Of a stretch of 64,000 nucleotides of DNA, positions 36,001-46,942 are shown piece by piece. A program made the translations under genes and the position numbers. The stretch's first letter is position 1. Each line of letters begins with the position of its first letter. Under the pieces are notes generated by a model. It was not told the DNA's origin. It made no database searches and worked only from the letters and a program-made list of their open reading frames with translations. The stretch lies in NCBI RefSeq assembly GCF_018687715.1, contig NC_056754.1:19639501-19703500 (forward strand), read 5' to 3'. The DNA is from Carya illinoinensis. Lineage: Eukaryota > Streptophyta > Magnoliopsida > Fagales > Juglandaceae.

Positions 36001-39000
36001 GCTCCCATGGATTGGGACTTGATTGTGAATGACTGACACTGCTACCCAGTAGTATGTATAGCTAAGTAGCCTATATTCCTCATATAATCCTGTTGGTAAA
36101 GCATGTTAAGAATTGTATTGATGTTATTTTATAATATATATTTTTGTGTATATATATTTATATAATAAAAATCCCGAAATGGTACGCCGAAACGGAATGG
36201 TACTGAAATATTTCATTCCAATACTTCAACCGAAATGGCCACCAGAACGGAATTCAAAACTTTGATTACAACTCCCTTGTTAAATGCTCGTGTTCTCGTT
36301 GATTATTCTGTTATAGGTGGCATGGCTCAAAATCTAGACATTGCTTTAATAGAATTTGCAACAACCCAAGAAAAGTCTAAGACACATATGGACTTATACT
36401 CCAAAAGCATTAATCAAGATTACATTGGAGTCCATGGGAATCATTATAAGGGAAATAGCTTCTCCCTTACAAGCAATGCAGGATCCCATTCATCATGTGT
36501 TATACCCAAACTAGGGTATTTCACAGAATTTTATAGTTAAAACAAAATTCTAAAACAATACTTTTTTATAAAGTCAATTTTATTAAAAGCACAAAGGGGC
36601 ACAACCCAAGTACACAAGGTGTATACAAGAGAAAGCAACTGACAATATGCTAAAATAGATTATGATGATATCATTTGTTGCAAAAATTACAAGAATAATT
36701 TTTTTTTCTATAAAATAGGAAATTCCTTATGAATAGCGGGAATAATGTTAGAACAATTTAATTCCAAACCAAAGAAAATTGTTGGTTGTTTAGTGACTTT
36801 TTTTTTTTTTTTTTTTCTATGGTGTTAGTGATGATGAGGGTGGCAACTTGATGGTGAGTAATGGTGGTATGGGAAATGGTGGAGGCAATAATTTAAATAT
36901 GTAGGAAGTATAGGAATATCATAGTCAGGGGCCATTTCCTTATTTATTTGTCTGTGCGGGTGTGTTTTTCATATGAAATATCTCATTTGCCGTCTTGTGT
37001 ACTTTTAATTTTAATTTTAATTTATTTATTTTTTATTAATGTTATTTGCCTAATTTAGGTGAATTCAAATGAGTGGCACTTGGATACTTCCATTGCAGCA
37101 GGCGGGAGGTCAAAGATTTTGCAAATTGTGGTGTATATTCTTTAGCTCGATTCTCCTATAATTATCATTGCAATGAAAGTATTTTGTCTGATTGTTAAAT
37201 TATATTGAAAATGTAATGTGTGTCCATCCATTGACCATGCGATATATTATAAGCATCTGGTGATATTTAGCTTTTAGTTGATGGACATCCATATATTGAA
37301 ACCAGTGTCTTGGGAAGAGGTTTCCATTCTCCACAGCTTTAATGTCAATTTTATTTTTCTATATTGTCAGCTATATACCATCTGCAAGGGAATGCCCTCT
37401 TTTACTACAACTTCCAAATGGAGAGATTTCTAAGACGAATGGGTTCATCTCTCCAGTGAGTTATCATGTCTTCACTCTTCAGTATCTTCATACTTGCTGT
37501 TCTTGTTCAATTTTGTAAAATTGCTAACTTGGATGATGACATCATGTAGATGTGGGGAGGTGTTATTGTTTGGAATCCCAAGGACTGTCTGAAGGACTCA
37601 GAAAGCCAGCATCCTCTCAGGCGCACAATTTCCCAGCAGGTTAGTTGTTTGTCTATAAAGTTTTCCTGTTGTGTGTATTCCATGTCTGTCCTTGAAATGG
37701 ACTTAAAGTGCTGATACGTTTTGTCTGTTACATTGCATGTGTTTTATATTATTCTTAACATAGATTCCTGGTATAATATAATAGAAACCAAGTGTAGTGA
37801 TGCTAAATTCTATTCGAGAATATTATATCCTTAGTTACACAGGAAGTATACAAATGGTTCTCTTACAATTTAAATTTTAAAAGAGAAACAAATCCAGCAA
37901 GAGTAGTACAGCTGAAGGCATGAAACCCCTCATACAGGGATTCGAGAGCAATAAAGATGATTTCAATAAGAGACTTCTCAACGTAATTTTTTTTTTTGAT
38001 AAGTACTCTCAACGTAATTAAACTTGATATTCTTCCTCTATTCAAGTTTTTCAATTTGAGGAAAAGTGCATGCAAATTGTCGGTAAGACAAGGATCAATA
38101 ACTGTTGCACAATAGAACAATGGATCACCAGATGATCAACCAACTTGCAACTACATTTGCTCACAAAAAAAACAAAACTTGCAACTACATTTATACGTTG
38201 CAACACCAATCCATTGCACTTTGCCCCAGTCTTTTTGTAGCATAAATGAACCTTATGATAATCTGAAGTCCCAAACAGAACAGATGTTGGACCATTTTCA
38301 GTAAACTGAATGCCTGCATGTTTAATTAAAGCCCAAAGCTAATTTATTGTGTGTTGTTTCCTTATAAAAAGATGCCCAGCAATTTATATAGGGTTCAGAT
38401 GCAATATGAAAGTCTAGAATGAAGATCTGCACTGTTATGAATTTCATGAACTGGTCTATTTACTGGTTTGGCTTTTAGGTTTCAATTCATGAGTTGACTA
38501 AAATTCTCTATGTCTGCATATGAAGTTGAAATTTTCATGACATTAGGTGTCACTAGTGAATGCAATTTGCTTAATTTCTTCTGAATCGTATGAACTAAGT
38601 ATCCAAACTTGTTCTGGCATAATGTTTGGGTCTTATCTGTATTGTTTAATGGCATTATCCTGCGTTATCTCCATTTTTGCTGTACTGTTTTTCTATTCTG
38701 CCCACCTTCATTTTCTTTTCTTTTTTTGCATGGTACTGTAGATTAGAAGTTGGTGACAGAACACATTATTCACATTTTTATCTGCACCTCAAAAATGAAA
38801 GTGCTCCATTTGTCTTCTAAGCAATAAATTTTATAAGAAATAAAAAATGAAGGGCAAACCTTAGAAGTCCATGTTATATTGTTGCAGTGGCTGTTAGTTA
38901 AATTTCTCTAGACTGATGAATCCACATTCTGAAACAGGATCTTCAGAAGGTTTTTGAAGTTGTAATGGGGCAGTTCCGACAACTTTTTGGTCTTAAATCT

Positions 39001-42000
39001 AACAATGTTTATGTTGGTGCATCAGGCACATCCTCTCTTTTAGCTAGTGAAAGAGGCTTCACAGAATGGTAAGAAGACTGATATTTTTCCAGGCCTATCA
39101 AAATGAAGGGGCTAGAGTTGGTTTTTTTTTTTAATGAGTAAACGATTGCTGGCATAACTCAAGTACACAAGATGGTATACAAGAGGTAACACCTATCTAG
39201 GAAGAAGAAATGGAAACAAGAAAATCGTGAAAATCAAGGCCACTGAAATCAACAGCTTTGGCCCATAAAAACAATGTTCTAACAAAAAATAATCTAAGCT
39301 CCTCTAATGAGCGCTCCTTGTCCTCAAACGTCCGGTCATTACACTCTTGACATACACACCACAAAATAAAAATAGTTATCATCTTCTACATGGCTGTGAT
39401 TTGTGGAACACTGCCTAGATTTGTCCAATTGGCCAAAAGCTCAATCACTATAGCAGGAATGACCCAGGCCAGCTCTAACCTTCTAAATACATCTTCCCAT
39501 AATGCTCTAGCAACCTCACAATGCAGTAGAAGATGATTCACAATCTTACCACTGTTTTTGCACATATAGCACCAGTCTACTCTAATCACCCTATGTTTCA
39601 GTAAGTTATCCATCATCAAATCTTACCCAAAGAAGCTGTCCAAGCAAAGAACGCCGCTTTGGGAGGCACCTTATTTCTTCAAATCCTTCTCCATGGAAAG
39701 TGATTGTTTGGCGATTGTGTGAGAGTTATAGAAAGAGTGAATCGAGAATATACCTTTACTTGTGGGTACCCACCACAACTTGTCAGATCTTTGAGGGCTT
39801 GGTTTTGTGGAGTACAAGAGTCTAAAGAAATCCTCGAAGCTATCAACTTCCCAATCTTGGGCCGCCCTAGTAAAGTTCACATTCCATTGAACTAGGTCAC
39901 CATATATCTCCATCTGTTCAACCACTAAAGCTTTTATTTTTTATTTTTATTATTATAATTAATAAGAAATTTGATTACCAAGAATAGACACAACTCAAGT
40001 ACACAAGATGTATACAAAGGAAATACCAACTACACTCTAGAGAGTAGGAAAAAGGCTAATACAGATTTAATACATTATCTTCATTCCTTACAAAAATCTT
40101 AGCCTACAAACACAAAGTACAAAAGAAAAAATTCCAAAGTTCACCCAAAGAATGCTCTGTCTTCAAAACATCTCCCATTCCTTTCTAGCCAAAGACACCA
40201 CATTAAACAAAAAGGAATCATTTTCCATCTGGTAGCAACACTTTGCCTTCCCTCAAAACCTCGCCAACATGCAAGAAGATCCACTACTTCCTTAGGCATC
40301 ACCCAATATATACATGTCCTACCAAAAACCTCTTTCCACAAAGTCTTTGCCACCTCACAATGAAGAAAGAGGTTATTTACAGATTCACCATCCTTCTTGC
40401 ACATGACACACCAATTGGCTATACACAAACCATGTTTTCTAAGGTTTTCTGTGGTCAATACTCTCCCTAGAGCAACCACCCAGCTGAAGAACGGCACCTT
40501 AGTAGGTACCTTCACTCTCCAAATGATTTTCCAAGGGAATGCACAGCCGGACTGACATGTAAACGCCTTATAAGTCCACTGAAACTTCTTTCTCACCTGC
40601 AATCCTGAAGATTGAAGGAAATGAGTCCTTGAGGGCGTTATCTCTACACCATAAGTCATACTAGAATTTTATTCTTGAGCCATCTCCCAACACAAGTCTG
40701 GTGTGACGAGCTTGTCTAATATGCCTCCAAACTCCCACTCTATATGGCCCTTGTACCTTCCTAGTGCTCCGCCTTCCCCATATACCTCCATACTCGTAGT
40801 CAATCACTGACTTCCATAAAGCTTCTAGTTCCTTATTGTATCACCACAATCATTTTCCAAGAAGGGCCTGATTGAAAACCTTCAGATTTCTAATACCAAT
40901 CTCATCAGAAGAGATATCCCACTTTTTTTTTTTTTTTGATAGTTAATAAGAGAATTTTATTCCAAGTAAATAGGCATAGCCCAAGTACACAAGAGGTATA
41001 CAAGAGAATACACCTAAATACAAGCTATAACAGAACACTACTAAAACAGAACATGACTAAAACAGAAACAGACCATTACAACAGTTCTCATCCCTTACAA
41101 GATTCCTCAGCCAAAAATTTAAACTTGCTATAGAAAAACTCCCTAAGTTCCCCCATAAGAAGAGATATCCTACTTACTCAGATGGAATTTGAATTCATCC
41201 CCTAGACTACTCTGAAGGAAATCATGATGAAGTTTCTCAATGCGGGTTCCACAGTTGTTGTAATTGGGAATAAAGATAAAAAGTACGTTGGTAAATTTGA
41301 CGGTTGCCCTTGATTAAGGTGATCGTACCACCTTTCGACAAGTACAATCTCTTCCAACCTGACAATCTATGTTCAATCTTTTCAATTACTATATCCCAGA
41401 TAGGTATAGCCCTTGAGGCGGCCCCAAAGGAAGACCAAGGTAATTCATGGGAAGAGAGGAAGCCTTACATCCAAGAGTGCTAGCCAGTTGCTGGATGTTG
41501 CGATCATTACCAATTGGAACCAATTCCGATTAGGCTAAGTTCACTTTCAAATTGGATACAGCCTCAAAATAGAGTAGAAGTGCCCTTAATGCTTGAATCG
41601 AGCTTTGTTTTGCCTCACAAAATATTAGAGTATCATTTGCTAACAACAAGTGAGAAATGTTAAGAGTACCCCTATTGGTGTCACCAACCGGAAAACTAGC
41701 CACAAAGTTGCTGTTAACCAAGGCCGAGATCATTCTACTAAGCGCCTCCATGACAATGACAAACAGGAGTGGGGACAAAGGATCCCCTTGTCTTAGACCA
41801 CGAGAGCTGTTGAAAAATCCATGGGACTACCATTCACCAAAACTGAGAGCTTTGTCATTTATATGCACTACCTGGTCCATGAGCACCATCTCTCCCCAAA
41901 ACCACAACTCTCAAGCAAGTAAAGTAGGAAATCCCAATTGACATGATCGTAGGCCTTCTCCATGCCCAACTTACATAAAACATCCAAGTTGCCAGATTTT

Positions 42001-43894
42001 AATCTACCATCTATGCATTCGTTGGCATAGGGGTAGAGTTGCTTTTACTGTACAGAAACAATGCCCTTTTTCTGGCTTGGCAAATATGGCATTGACTATA
42101 CTCTTAGCCTGGTGAACATGTTCCAGAAGCTAGAAATGCATTTTCATTTTATTTGTAATTATTCCCATACTTTTCTCAATTGGACGGTGCTACAGGCACC
42201 GTTGGTGGCTCCCGCTGGGAGTCACCGTTAGGCAAAAAAATTTTTTTGCCTTTTTGATTTTTTTTTTTTTAAATTATTTTTTAATACTTTTAAACATTTT
42301 AAAAAAATATAAAAAAATTATAATAATATTATAAAAAAATTACTTAATCATTAAGAAAAAGAAAAAATTAAAAAAAAAATAAAATAGGGCCAGCGGTGGC
42401 CACCAGCAGGAGCCACCAGCGGTGGCCCTATCATTTTCCTTCTCAATTTAGTAGTATACGTAGGTCTTCCAGAAGCAAAGTTCAGTGGATTTTGAGGGCT
42501 TGTTGTACTCTTTCAAACTTCTTTTTACCTCATATGTATTTTCTTCATATCATTTACTTGGCTTGTATTGCGCCCCAGGGAATTGGATGTCTTGTCTCGG
42601 CAACATACATGTTTCAATCTTCATTCATGTGCTACAACACTTGGATCTCTTTCCAGATTGGTATGTTCATTTTTTCTCCACATTTCATTTTATTCAGTTG
42701 AGATTAGGCATTAATAAATAAATCTCCCGATTTAAGAAGATTCATTCTTATAAAGTGTGTTAAATATTTCCATGTAGGTTCAATCATTGCCTAGGATGAT
42801 TATAATGGATGAGATTGGTAAACAGGTGAGTTATCAGGATGAATGCTTATCAATTGGTCATTCTGTATGATGAGTAGCAAAGCTCGTTCTGTATACCGTG
42901 ACTCTTGTTTCCAAGTATATTTCATTGGTTCTAGTTTATATGCAAGTATGCGGACACCCACATGCACAGACACAAACTCTTGCAATGTAATTTACTAAAC
43001 ACATATTTGTTCTTTTAATGTAATTTACTGCTTACTCCTGGACCAGGTAATGTATTCCCTTGAGGCTGCAACCTTGGCTCGAAGTAATGCCTCCCTTGGA
43101 CTTTATGATTCTTCAGCTGGTATCTTACCATAACTCTTTAAGTGGTAGTTTAGCTTAGCTCAGTGGATGATTCTGTGTCTGTATTTCTCATTGCAAGGAA
43201 AACCTAATATGTAGTTTGCTCTTTTTTCTCATTTCTTTTCAGTGTCATCTAGGCAAGCAAGATATCTGGCAGAGGATGCCTTTTTTCACCCATCAATTAT
43301 GTCTGTCAGCTACTACTCATTTGAACATTGTTTTGCTGTCTATTCGGTGAGTTATTTAAATATTTGCACTCTCTATGTTCCATTTAAAGACTCAAATATG
43401 GTTAAAATATCTTAATTGATCTGTACGTAGAGTTTGTGCATTCTATGTTCCATATAAATTTTAAATTGATACAATATCTGTGTAAATGTACTCTGCATTG
43501 CATAGATACAAGACTCTGTATGGTTACATAAGAAACCTGTTTATTTTCTTCAGACAGTAGATACGGGTAAATACAAATGTATGATTGCCCCCATTCACGT
43601 TCACAAATGCTCGTGGTAAACAGTTGAGCTTATGATCAATTTTTAACTATTTATTTGAATTGTAAAAAAAGATTTAGTTGAACATTAATATTTGCAGTTA
43701 ACTTGTACATTACTTACAGAAAAGATTGTGGATAAATATCATGAAGCTTATATTACCTGCCACTTTTTACACAGCCTTTCTTTCTGCCAGTTTCGATGCA
43801 TGTCCTCTTAGCAGCATTAAGAGAATGGAGGAGATACAAGCAAGAAAACAAGAAGTATTTGGCATGGAAGACCAAAGTGAAAAAAGATTCTTAA
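33007..43894 (+). CDS. GPI transamidase subunit PIG-S
   Basis: PIG-S is a subunit of the ER-membrane complex that cleaves precursor proteins and attaches the GPI anchor. Thirteen exons were read: 33007-33172, 33350-34010, 34440-34524, 34645-34734, 37059-37132, 37371-37455, 37550-37639, 38938-39068, 42579-42660, 42778-42825, 43047-43119, 43243-43346 and 43775-43894. The sum is 1809 nt, 602 residues, and every phase fits. An N-terminal transmembrane segment (about 42-60) leads into the large luminal part ([20 protein letters not shown]...). The family blocks [38 protein letters not shown] and [20 protein letters not shown] are clear. A second transmembrane segment (about 555-578) precedes a basic lysine-rich tail, giving the two-TM topology known for the family. 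Introns 4 (2.3 kb) and 8 (3.5 kb) are swollen by transposons. The start is the first in-frame ATG after the leader. Confidence 0.93.
34339..34382 (+). mobile_element. 44-bp LINE/SINE tail insertion in PIG-S intron 2
   Basis: A 44-bp insert ending CTTCTTATAAAAAAAAACA is flanked by perfect 12-bp direct repeats TGTTGACCTTCA (34327-34338 and 34383-34394). A-rich tail plus target duplication indicates target-primed reverse transcription with extreme 5' truncation. Confidence 0.75.
35041..35447 (+). repeat. LTR-like repeat fragment, first copy
   Basis: The unit starts TGTAACAACCCAAGAAAAGT and ends TTGAGGTATTACAAC, where the hAT-like element is inserted; it probably continues at 36273-36357. A second fragment with the same start lies at 36358-36520. 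The TGTAA...TTACA ends suggest an LTR, but no 5-bp duplication was found. It sits in PIG-S intron 4. Confidence 0.5.
35186..35256 (+). mobile_element. 71-bp LINE 3'-end insertion
   Basis: The insert contains TGTACTTGGGCTATGCC and ends TTTACTTATAAAAAAAAAAA, flanked by perfect 14-bp repeats AGGAAGTATAGGAA (35172-35185 and 35257-35270). The complement of the same 3' sequence (CCCAAGTACACAAG...) marks the minus-strand LINE ends at 36600, 39170, 39995 and 40980, so this is the same family in plus orientation. Confidence 0.85.
35448..36264. mobile_element. hAT-like nonautonomous DNA transposon, 817 bp
   Basis: The ends are CAAAGTTTTAAATTTCG (35448) and CGGAATTCAAAACTTTG (36264), near-perfect inverted repeats. 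The flanks are perfect 8-bp duplications ATTACAAC (35440-35447 and 36265-36272), the hAT signature. It lies in PIG-S intron 4, inserted in an older LTR-like repeat. It includes a C run at about 35742-35751. No transposase ORF is present. Confidence 0.85.
36358..36520 (+). repeat. LTR-like repeat fragment, second copy
   Basis: CAACAACCCAAGAAAAGTCT and the following ACACATATGGACTTATACTCC match the start of the 35041 unit. It ends near CTAGGGTATTTCACA. It lies in PIG-S intron 4 and is noncoding. Confidence 0.55.
36555..36650 (-). mobile_element. Short LINE 3' end
   Basis: The CACAACCCAAGTACACAAGG TGTATACAAGAG signature near 36600-36630 is the reverse complement of the LINE 3' UTR seen elsewhere in this gene. 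No target duplication was resolved. Confidence 0.5.
37989..38006 (-). mobile_element. 18-bp LINE tail insertion in PIG-S intron 7
   Basis: Only TTTTTTTTTGATAAGTAC is inserted, between perfect 13-bp repeats TCTCAACGTAATT (37976-37988 and 38007-38019). Its complement, GTACTTATC plus an A tail, is the last bases of the LINE family in this gene. Confidence 0.7.
39115..39935 (-). mobile_element. LINE fragment with zf-RVT-like end, in PIG-S intron 8
   Basis: Minus-strand reading gives the C-terminal LINE ORF2 region: [18 protein letters not shown], then [32 protein letters not shown], the cysteine/histidine-bearing zf-RVT block, with a stop between the frames. The 3' UTR holds CTTGTGTACTTGAGTTATGCC and ends in a T run on the plus strand at about 39121. 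It is broken on its 5' side by the next LINE. Confidence 0.8.
39936..42150 (-). mobile_element. LINE (L1-type) ORF2 remnant with reverse transcriptase and zf-RVT regions
   Basis: Minus-strand pieces run from a reverse transcriptase part (41530-41778: [16 protein letters not shown]..., with [10 protein letters not shown] where LLFADDTLIF is usual, so the catalytic FADD is damaged) to a zf-RVT region (40141-40659: [20 protein letters not shown] and [20 protein letters not shown]). The 3' UTR with CTTGTGTACTTGAGTTGTGTC lies near 39990-40020. Stops and frameshifts are frequent. A younger short LINE is nested at 40923-41157. The element lies in PIG-S intron 8, opposite to the gene. Confidence 0.8.
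40923..41157 (-). mobile_element. 235-bp 5'-truncated LINE nested in an older LINE
   Basis: It is flanked by 16-bp repeats AGAAGAGATATCC(C/T)AC at 40907-40922 and 41158-41173 (one difference). The T run at 40923-40937 is the poly-A tail of a minus-strand insertion, and the same CTTGTGTACTTGGGCTATGCC 3' UTR follows. Confidence 0.88.
42182..42439. mobile_element. MULE-type MITE with 9-bp target duplication
   Basis: This 258-bp unit starts GGACGGTGCTACAGGCACCG and ends CGGTGGCCCTATCATTTTCC. It is flanked by perfect TTCTCAATT (42173-42181 and 42440-42448). Its ends carry extra nested CCACCGCTGG/CCAGCGGTGG palindromes. It is the same family as 18962-19196, about 140 bases upstream of PIG-S exon 9. 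Confidence 0.88.
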
Positions 43895-45577
43895 TCATTT
43901 CCCTGAACCTGAGTTGACACGTAGTAAGGCTCCAATTGCACAGCCAAGATTGCACGGCTGAGACACTACAGCAATTTGGCTAGTGTAACAATCATAGATG
44001 GAGCCAGGTGGATGATTGTATTTTCTATTTGCCTTTAAACTTGGGTTTAGTTATGATTCCCCTCGGACAAGCAAAGCTCATCATACAAAAACCAATACCG
44101 TTGGTTTTTTTTACTTGTAAAGAATTGTAGACAGTGACGTCCAAGATTTTCTTTTCCCAGAGGCATTGTTTCGTTAGTGTTGGTATGATCGAGCCGTTAG
44201 TGTTGTTACATTAGTAGTATGATCCTTTTGGTCGTTTATCTCAACTTTCAGCCTTTGCTGCGAATGAATACTACTTATAACTGTGTTGATTTGTCTGCGT
44301 TGGCAGTAGCCTATAAGTTGTGAGAAACTTGATGATCTAAGAATTTCTTTTTACACAAGAAGAGATCTGACAAAGGGGGAAAAAATTATGCTGAAACTAT
44401 TGGAACCCAATAATATTTTTCACTGGGGTTAGCGGGTGTGTTGTGAAATTTTGTATCGAAGAGTTTTCATAGGAGTGTCTCTCTGGTAGTCTTCTAAAAT
44501 CTATTTCTATCATCCGACAAATAAAATAATACAAAAAAGAAAAATTAAAGTTTCAAATATAGAGCTGTGCACAAGTCCGCAATGAGATATCATCAGGAAC
44601 AACCTCTATATAGGTAAATACTATAACAAAAAATCTACACCTCTTACTATTCACACAATTTTCACACCACATATTTTTTTATTTTAATTTTTTTCTTTTA
44701 TGAAATATTTAATATATGAATAATGAATAGAAAAATTAAATTAATTTTAAAAGAATAAACTCAAAATTTTTAAAAAAAAAAATATTAAAAATTTGATAAA
44801 AAAAATAATACGTGAAAATTGAAAAGTTGTGTAGTATTGCTCAAAGATCCTATGGATACCAGTGGATAATATACCCAAATCCCAATCAGAGTTGAGGATT
44901 GAGTCATTGTTTACTTTTCGTCTTTTTCATTTGAATAAAATTTAGAGATTTTGACAAAAAAGAAGAGAAAATGAGCTGCTGCACTCGTATCAATATTCAT
45001 CGTTTACGGTTCCCCCTGATTACACCACCTTAAAAAGGTTAAGTTCATTGCTCTTTTGCGTAGCAATAAGAACCGATTCTAAGATCACTACGACCACTAC
45101 GACATCTATAAAACCATATGTTTCAAGTAATTCTCGGATGTTGCGGATGCAACCAAACATTTAAGCCAATTTGATCACATTTTGATCTGAGTCACTTGAT
45201 GTGCCTGTCAAGGGTTGTACAAAGTTGACAATTCTACCCTTCGTACGTAAAAAATATATGTACCTTGTGTGGAGTCCAACCTTAGCCTTTAGAACTACCA
45301 AATCTCTCTCTCTCTCTCCAGAAAAATCCGAAAACAAAATAGCTTCATCAAATAAACCAGTAAATTCATTACATTAGAGACTCTACCTCGGCTGAAGGAG
45401 TTCATCACCAATGATGATTAAAGCCATTATCAGCCATCCAACCAGTAAAAGGGGGTACCAAAAATAAAACACTAAAAGGAGAAGAATAGAAGAGTCCACA
45501 TGCAGCCTGTTAACATACAATTGTGCCTGATGCACGAATAGATCCGGCAAACGACCTGCTTACTCCCCTCCCATATG
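43895..45577. other. Convergent spacer between PIG-S and the SAM gene
   Basis: The first 350 bases are the likely PIG-S 3' UTR. The stretch from about 44610 to 44850 is an AT-rich MITE-like unit (ACTATAACAAAAAATCTACAC ... GTTGTGTAGTATTGC). The last roughly 200 bases include the 3' UTR of the minus-strand SAM gene. No further gene is seen. Confidence 0.5.
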
Positions 45578-46491
45578 TCAGGCTCTTGATTCCAATGCTA
45601 ACAGTATCTTCTTTCTTGGGCCCTGAAACCACCAACATAAACCCCAAAAGACTTAGAAGCTCTTTATGATGACTAGTGTATTATATAGTGTAACCAAAGG
45701 TTGCACATCCCACCACACGCTTAACTTTGGGGTGGGCTATGCTCTAGCATAGCTTGCCCAAATTCAGTGAGTAAATTTGTTGCAGTAAAATCTATAATAC
45801 AGCTATTTCTCTTAAGAAAGTTATAAACCTATGGAATAGTGTTAAGATGGGTCTGGCATGGGGAAACCCCTCTCCTTACCATCCCTAACACCCAACACAT
45901 AGCTCTAAAGCAAGTATTTAGAAAACCAATTGACCATCTTTTCAAACAACTTGGGAAACTATTAACCAATTCTCAACAAAGATGAAAGTTAACACATTGA
46001 GAAAGAAAGAAGTTCGAACATGTACAGACATCAAGATTAATTCATAAATATAGGACTTTAGGGAATCCAGTGCTATATTGAGATTTCTTGATGAGTTCTC
46101 CACTGGGATTTGATATGAAGGGGTTAGGAATGGCTAGGCAGGAAAAAAATTGGGTCTTCACGACCTTTGTGCCATTCAATCAGAAATCATGGTTGCAAAA
46201 TTTACTGGAAGCTGGTTAGCCTAGGCAATTGCACTTAGGTTTCCTAAGCAATCATACCTAGGAAGGGGAAGGAAATAACTTCTCAAAAGCTTGCAAAGCC
46301 ACCAAAAATTTTTATAGAACTTTTTTTTTTAATAAAGAAATGAATTTTTTTTTTTATTAAACTTTACTCTGTATTACAAATTCAAGAATGCCTTTGTATT
46401 TGCACTTTCAAGACCTTTTCCCACACGGGCTAGGATTTACAAGGGCAAAGAAAAAGGACCCTAGAAATATTTTAAACCCAGCTGGAAATAC

Positions 46492-46525
<34 letters not shown>

Positions 46526-46870
46526 AAACAGAGAATAAAAGATACCACAATATATAAAAATAAAGTCTAGTCCAATTCTGGAACAGCCCATTCCAAAAAA
46601 TATGGAACCTAATTACAAATGTGGGTTGAAATTACTTATAAAAAAAAAAAAAGTGGGTTGAAATTTATTGTTCTTTTGAACAATTTTCAGAAGTTGGACC
46701 TCCCGCTCTAGAACTAAGATGATGGAGGAGAGAAACTAATCCCACTTTATATGTATGAAAGAAATTCCAAAAACCCAAAGTCAGCAAATAGAACACATAT
46801 ATTTATCTTGTCTACTTCCCATATACCAGGATTGTGCCCTATATAGAGCTATTCTTCTTAATGCAGTACT

Positions 46871-46942
<72 letters not shown>

